Source of the DNA: Limnoglobus sp.
GTDB taxonomy: Bacteria; Planctomycetota; Planctomycetia; Gemmatales; Gemmataceae
Reading direction: 5' to 3'
Length of the DNA: 9,327 bases
Assembly: GCA_025353985.1 (NCBI GenBank)
Contig: JANXNT010000151.1
Location: 1-9,327, forward strand
Part shown: in pieces, positions 6,737 through 9,327 of the stretch
Layout of the letters: each line of letters begins with the position of its first letter
Position numbering within the stretch: the stretch's first letter is position 1
The notes under the pieces: model-generated
What the model was told of the DNA's origin: nothing
The model's database searches: none
What the model saw: the letters and a program-made list of their open reading frames with translations, nothing else
Translations under genes and position numbers: made by a program

Positions 6737-7945
6737 TTAAGTGTGCGCGGTTTCCACGACCCGAATCGGGTGATCCGATGCGGGGTTTTCGACGGTTAAC
6801 GATCGGTGTCCGTCGAGGAACGCTTGTAATTCTGGTAAAACGACTCGCTGACGCCAGCCGGTGCGCAGGTTCGAATCGATGGCCGCACTGACACCCGGCT
6901 GTCGTTCGCGGACGAGTCGCTTCAGGTCTTGCGTCGTGGCCACCTGATTCGCCGCTATCGAATTTCGCGCGCACCACTCGCCGAGAACGACGCCGAGCAA
7001 GCTCGAAAGCAGTGCCACGTGCGGCGGGTCGAACTCGCGTTCTTCCACCTCCGGGCACTCGTGCATCGGCAGCGATTTCGCGTGTCGCACCGCTTCGAAA
7101 ATCCCCGGCGCATCGACTTTGGCCACGCCGCGAAACGATTGCACTTCGTCGATGCTGTTCGGCCCGTTGCGTGCGATCTCGGCAACGAGTTCATCGCGTA
7201 ACACCGTCCGCGATGGCCGGTTGCCGCGTGCGGCGCGATCATCGCGCCAGAAATAGACTTCCCGCGCGACTGCGAGGCCACGCCGCCCGAGGCCGCCGAT
7301 GCCTTTGATCTTACGCCATTTTTCGGTGGCAGGGTCGTCGGAAATCGAGCGTACGAGAAACGTCTGAAATTCTTCGTGTGCCCAGTCTTCGCGGTCGAGC
7401 TTTTGCAGCCGTTGCTGGAGCGTTCGCCACATCGGTATCAGATAGCGAACGTCGTCGTACGCGTATTCAATCTGTGCTGCGGTTAAGGGGCGTCGTCGCC
7501 AATCGGTCAGCGTTTCGCCTTTGTTCAGCCTGACGCCCAGTAGTTCGTTGACGAGGTTCGAATAGCCGATGGGGAACGTGTAACCGACTAGCCCCGATGC
7601 GATTTGCACGTCGAACATGTTGCCGAGCGGCCGCCCGATCCCGTGATGGCACATCCGCACTTCTTCGCGGCCCGCATGAACAATCGACGTGCGTTTCGGG
7701 TCTGCAAGCAGGTTCCAAAACGCATCGAGCGGGCCGGTGGACAGCGGATCGATGAGGTACATTCGCTCGGTCGTGGCCACCTGAACGAGGCACAAATCGG
7801 GGCGATACGTCTCTTCGCCAACGAATTCCGTATCGAACGCAATCACCGAAGAAGCTGCAAGATGTTCGAGGCACGGTTGCAGCGCCGCCGCCGTAGCAAC
7901 AAGCTCTTGCGGAACTTCGCGGGAACCAGTCAATTTTCGGGGCAT
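6737..7945 (-). CDS. rnd: Ribonuclease D (DEDDy 3'-5' exoribonuclease with HRDC domains)
   Basis: The 402-residue product is a 3'-5' exoribonuclease of the RNase D family, which trims tRNA and other structured RNA 3' ends in the cytoplasm. The DEDDy exonuclease motifs are visible: Exo I AFDTEF (36-41, D38 and E40), Exo II HAGREEV (90-96) and Exo III YAYDD (161-165, Y161 and D165). The flanking TDWRRRPLT (147-155) is also typical. Compared with Escherichia coli RNase D, where Exo II reads HAGSEDL, the metal-binding aspartate is replaced by glutamate (E95). An HRDC domain spans about 203-283 (EKWRKIKGIGGLGRRGL onward), and a second HRDC-like region fills about 305-382. The total length matches full-length RNase D. 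No Shine-Dalgarno precedes the ATG at 7945. It is the first gene of a probable two-gene operon with the radical SAM gene. The alternative, a RecQ- or WRN-type exonuclease, is unlikely because no helicase domain is present. Confidence 0.93.
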   Translation of the reverse strand: MPRKLTGSREVPQELVATAAALQPCLEHLAASSVIAFDTEFVGEETYRPDLCLVQVATTERMYLIDPLSTGPLDAFWNLLADPKRTSIVHAGREEVRMCHHGIGRPLGNMFDVQIASGLVGYTFPIGYSNLVNELLGVRLNKGETLTDWRRRPLTAAQIEYAYDDVRYLIPMWRTLQQRLQKLDREDWAHEEFQTFLVRSISDDPATEKWRKIKGIGGLGRRGLAVAREVYFWRDDRAARGNRPSRTVLRDELVAEIARNGPNSIDEVQSFRGVAKVDAPGIFEAVRHAKSLPMHECPEVEEREFDPPHVALLSSLLGVVLGEWCARNSIAANQVATTQDLKRLVRERQPGVSAAIDSNLRTGWRQRVVLPELQAFLDGHRSLTVENPASDHPIRVVETAHT

Positions 7946-7995
7946 GATTGCGGATGCCGAGTGAGGGAATCAGTTCGCAGTTAAAATTGTTGTAC

Positions 7996-8012
7996 GGCGC
8001 AAAGGCGCGAAG
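7996..8012. repeat. GGCGCAAA/GGCGCGAAG short tandem repeat
   Basis: Two adjacent units, GGCGCAAA (7996-8003) and GGCGCGAAG (8004-8012), lie in the 133-bp gap between the HlyD stop and the RNase D start. From memory, similar GCGCAAAG runs are scattered through intergenic DNA of planctomycetes and other bacteria. With only two units the call is tentative. Confidence 0.35.
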
Positions 8013-8040
8013 AGGGTGGGTGAGGATTTTGCAGTTCGAT

Positions 8041-8060
8041 CCACGGACGGTCGTCCGTGG
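8041..8060. terminator. Perfect 8-bp hairpin downstream of the HlyD gene
   Basis: CCACGGAC (8041-8048) and GTCCGTGG (8053-8060) form a perfect GC-rich stem with a GGTC loop. It lies about 18 nt beyond the stop of the minus-strand HlyD gene, a reasonable place for its terminator. On the minus strand, however, the stem is followed by ATCGAACTGC, without a T-tract. The T-rich flank (GCTTTCTTC) is on the plus-strand side, where no gene ends. It may be a dispersed palindrome that works as a Rho-independent-like barrier. Confidence 0.45.
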
Positions 8061-8078
8061 GCTTTCTTCACTTTGCAG

Positions 8079-9161
8079 TTACTTCTGTTCGTCGGTGTTG
8101 AGAAACACTTCCATTTGCTGGCCGACGAAGAGGGGGCGATCTTTCAGATCGAGGCGGTAGATCACCTGGAGGACGCGGGTATCGACGCGCTCGGTGCTGG
8201 CCCCCGTAAGGGATTTTTTGGGGATCACATAAGGTTCGACGCGGACGAATTCGATCGGGAACATTACGGTGGCATTTCCTCGCGGTTGTGCGTAACCGCT
8301 GAGGTTTGGGCGGAACCGGCCGATGTCGTTTTCGTCGATGTCCACACGTACATTCAGCTTGCCAACGTGACCTAACACGATCAGCGATTGACCTTGTAAC
8401 GTGCTGACGTATTCGCCGGGTCGCACACTGATCTGCAACACTTTGAACTCGGTCGGTTCGGCACTTTTCGCATCGTCCCAAAGCAGTCGCGGGGCGTTGA
8501 CGGTAAGCCGCGTCAGTTCGATTTTCGTCTGCTCGACGAGCGTTTGCATCTGCTTGACGGCCGAACCCGCAATCACGCGGTCGAACTTCCACGCGCCGGA
8601 TTCTTGCAGCGCGATGTCGGCTTTCGCCTTCAGAAGTTGGGCTTTCGCGACTTCGACGCCCATTTCCCGGCGAGACAGTTCATCTTCCGAAATCACCGTC
8701 GTGCTGAGCTTGCGGAGCCGATCATACATTTTGTTCTGGTCTTGCAAGTTCGCTTCCGCCTCGGCGACTTTCGCACGCAGCGGCGGTAGTTCTTCGGCAC
8801 GCGGTAAGTTGTTGGTGCGTTCGAGTGACGCGAGTGTACTGCCAAGGTTCGCGTTTCGCACGTCGAGTTCGGCACGCAGGTGACGATCGTCGAGCCGAAA
8901 CAGCGTTTGGCCGGGCCGCACAGCGTCGCCGACTTTGACGTAGATCCGCTCGATGACACCTGGCAGGTGCGTCCCGATGATGATGTTCTCGGTATCCGGT
9001 TCGACGATCCCCGCGCCCGCCAGTTGCTTCGCGAACGGCGATTTCGCAGGCGCAACCGGCGGGGCCGCCGGTTCGGTTTTCTGTTGGGCGCTCGTCATTT
9101 GCTTCGCGGCAAACACGAACGCAACGATCGCAAATAGCGGAAGCACGTATCGCGTAATCAT
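8079..9161 (-). CDS. HlyD-family membrane fusion (periplasmic adaptor) protein
   Basis: The 360-residue product resembles the periplasmic adaptor that joins an inner-membrane pump (ABC or RND type) to an outer-membrane channel. A hydrophobic segment at residues 5-19 is a signal anchor or signal peptide, followed by a proline/alanine-rich linker (31-40). The lipoyl half-motif is GTHLPGVIERIYVKVGDAVR (63-82), with QTLFRLDD (85-92). About 94-218 form a charged helical hairpin. The second lipoyl half is VLQISVRPGEYV (241-252), followed by a beta-barrel with VRVDIDENDIGRF (271-283). Between NAP (222-224) and VLQI the usual short DG turn is replaced by about 16 residues, RLLWDDAKSAEPTEFK, which is unusual. 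The start at 9161 is supported by GAGG six bases upstream. No pump gene is within the visible flank; the gene on the other side is RNase D, with no functional link. Substrate unknown. Confidence 0.9.
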   Translation of the reverse strand: MITRYVLPLFAIVAFVFAAKQMTSAQQKTEPAAPPVAPAKSPFAKQLAGAGIVEPDTENIIIGTHLPGVIERIYVKVGDAVRPGQTLFRLDDRHLRAELDVRNANLGSTLASLERTNNLPRAEELPPLRAKVAEAEANLQDQNKMYDRLRKLSTTVISEDELSRREMGVEVAKAQLLKAKADIALQESGAWKFDRVIAGSAVKQMQTLVEQTKIELTRLTVNAPRLLWDDAKSAEPTEFKVLQISVRPGEYVSTLQGQSLIVLGHVGKLNVRVDIDENDIGRFRPNLSGYAQPRGNATVMFPIEFVRVEPYVIPKKSLTGASTERVDTRVLQVIYRLDLKDRPLFVGQQMEVFLNTDEQK

Positions 9162-9167
9162 CGGGAA

Positions 9168-9171
9168 CCTC
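9168..9171 (-). promoter_or_regulatory. Ribosome binding site of the HlyD gene
   Basis: GAGG on the minus strand lies six bases before the ATG at 9161. It is the best-placed Shine-Dalgarno in the window and fixes this start. Confidence 0.6.
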
Positions 9172-9179
9172 GTTTGTGA

Positions 9180-9185
9180 ATTATC
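9180..9185 (-). promoter_or_regulatory. Candidate -10 box for the HlyD gene
   Basis: GATAAT on the minus strand lies 18 bp upstream of the HlyD ATG. Transcription starting near 9173 would give a leader of about 12 nt that still contains the GAGG. A -35 element is not convincing (CTGAAT at 9203-9208, 17-bp spacing). Confidence 0.3.
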
Positions 9186-9208
9186 TGTAATCGTTCATAT
9201 TCATTCAG

Positions 9209-9223
9209 TGCGTTCGAAACGCA
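9209..9223. repeat. TGCGTT/AACGCA inverted repeat upstream of the HlyD gene
   Basis: TGCGTT (9209-9214) and AACGCA (9218-9223) are perfect complements around a CGA spacer. The element lies just upstream of the candidate HlyD promoter and could be an operator or just a small hairpin; nothing in the sequence decides between these. Confidence 0.35.
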
Positions 9224-9227
9224 TCGG

Positions 9228-9290
9228 ATTGTTTGCCCGAAGGGCATTGTTTGCTCGAAGGGCACTGTTAGCCCGACGCGCTAGCGAGGG
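9228..9290. repeat. 18-bp tandem repeat ending in a GCCCGACGCG-type dispersed motif
   Basis: Units ATTGTTTGCCCGAAGGGC (9228-9245) and ATTGTTTGCTCGAAGGGC (9246-9263) differ by one base. A third, degenerate unit (ACTGTTAGCCCGACGCG, 9264-9280) runs into the palindrome CGCTAGCG (9279-9286) and then AGGG. The first unit contains the small hairpin GCCC-GAA-GGGC. The combination GCCCGACGCG...AGCGAGGG recalls a repeat I know from planctomycete intergenic DNA. It is followed by an 8-bp direct repeat, TCGAGACT/TCGAGACA (9293-9308). It lies upstream of the HlyD gene, and no coding sequence is seen from 9162 to the right edge. Confidence 0.65.
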
Positions 9291-9327
9291 AGTCGAGACT
9301 TCGAGACACGACGCGAAACCTTCATTC

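Noticed and set aside
9228..9280. The 18-bp units as a CRISPR array
   Set aside because: The units are directly adjacent with no spacers and are too short.

Overview
The window looks like chromosomal DNA from a planctomycete, probably of the Gemmata type. The evidence is a secreted DUF1501 protein with a twin-arginine leader, a secreted squalene-cyclase-fold protein without cyclase residues, a propeller protein of a kind I associate with Planctomycetes, moderately high GC, weak Shine-Dalgarno sequences, and short palindromic repeats between genes. The assignment rests on recognising families by eye; no search was run.

Layout from left to right. Positions 1-487 (minus) hold the N-terminal part of an ABC-transporter ATPase that runs off the left edge. 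Positions 488-842 are a divergent intergenic region with candidate promoters and a GGATT-type inverted repeat. Three plus-strand genes follow: a secreted alpha/alpha-toroid protein (843-1964), a Tat-exported DUF1501 protein (2060-3400), and, 3 nt later, a secreted protein with a transthyretin-like domain and a beta-propeller (3404-4813). All three products look exported and may form one envelope-directed transcription unit; no substrate is known for any of them. A 21-bp imperfect inverted repeat (4793-4859) closes this unit and overlaps the last codons of the propeller gene.

On the minus strand, ribonuclease D (6737-7945) is followed 20 bp later by a TIGR03960-like radical SAM protein (4872-6716), so the two are probably co-transcribed towards the plus-strand unit. 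Farther right, a HlyD-type membrane fusion/periplasmic adaptor protein (8079-9161, minus) starts a gene or operon whose partners are not within the 166 bp visible upstream, nor directly downstream. Positions 9162-9327 hold a candidate promoter and an 18-bp tandem repeat ending in a GCCCGACGCG-type motif.

No tRNA, rRNA, CRISPR array, transposase, integrase or phage gene was seen. I found no clear new defence or mobile system. The items most worth a second look are the uncharacterised exported trio, the radical SAM/RNase D pair lacking its usual DUF2344 partner, and the variety of palindromic repeats that fill the gaps between genes.
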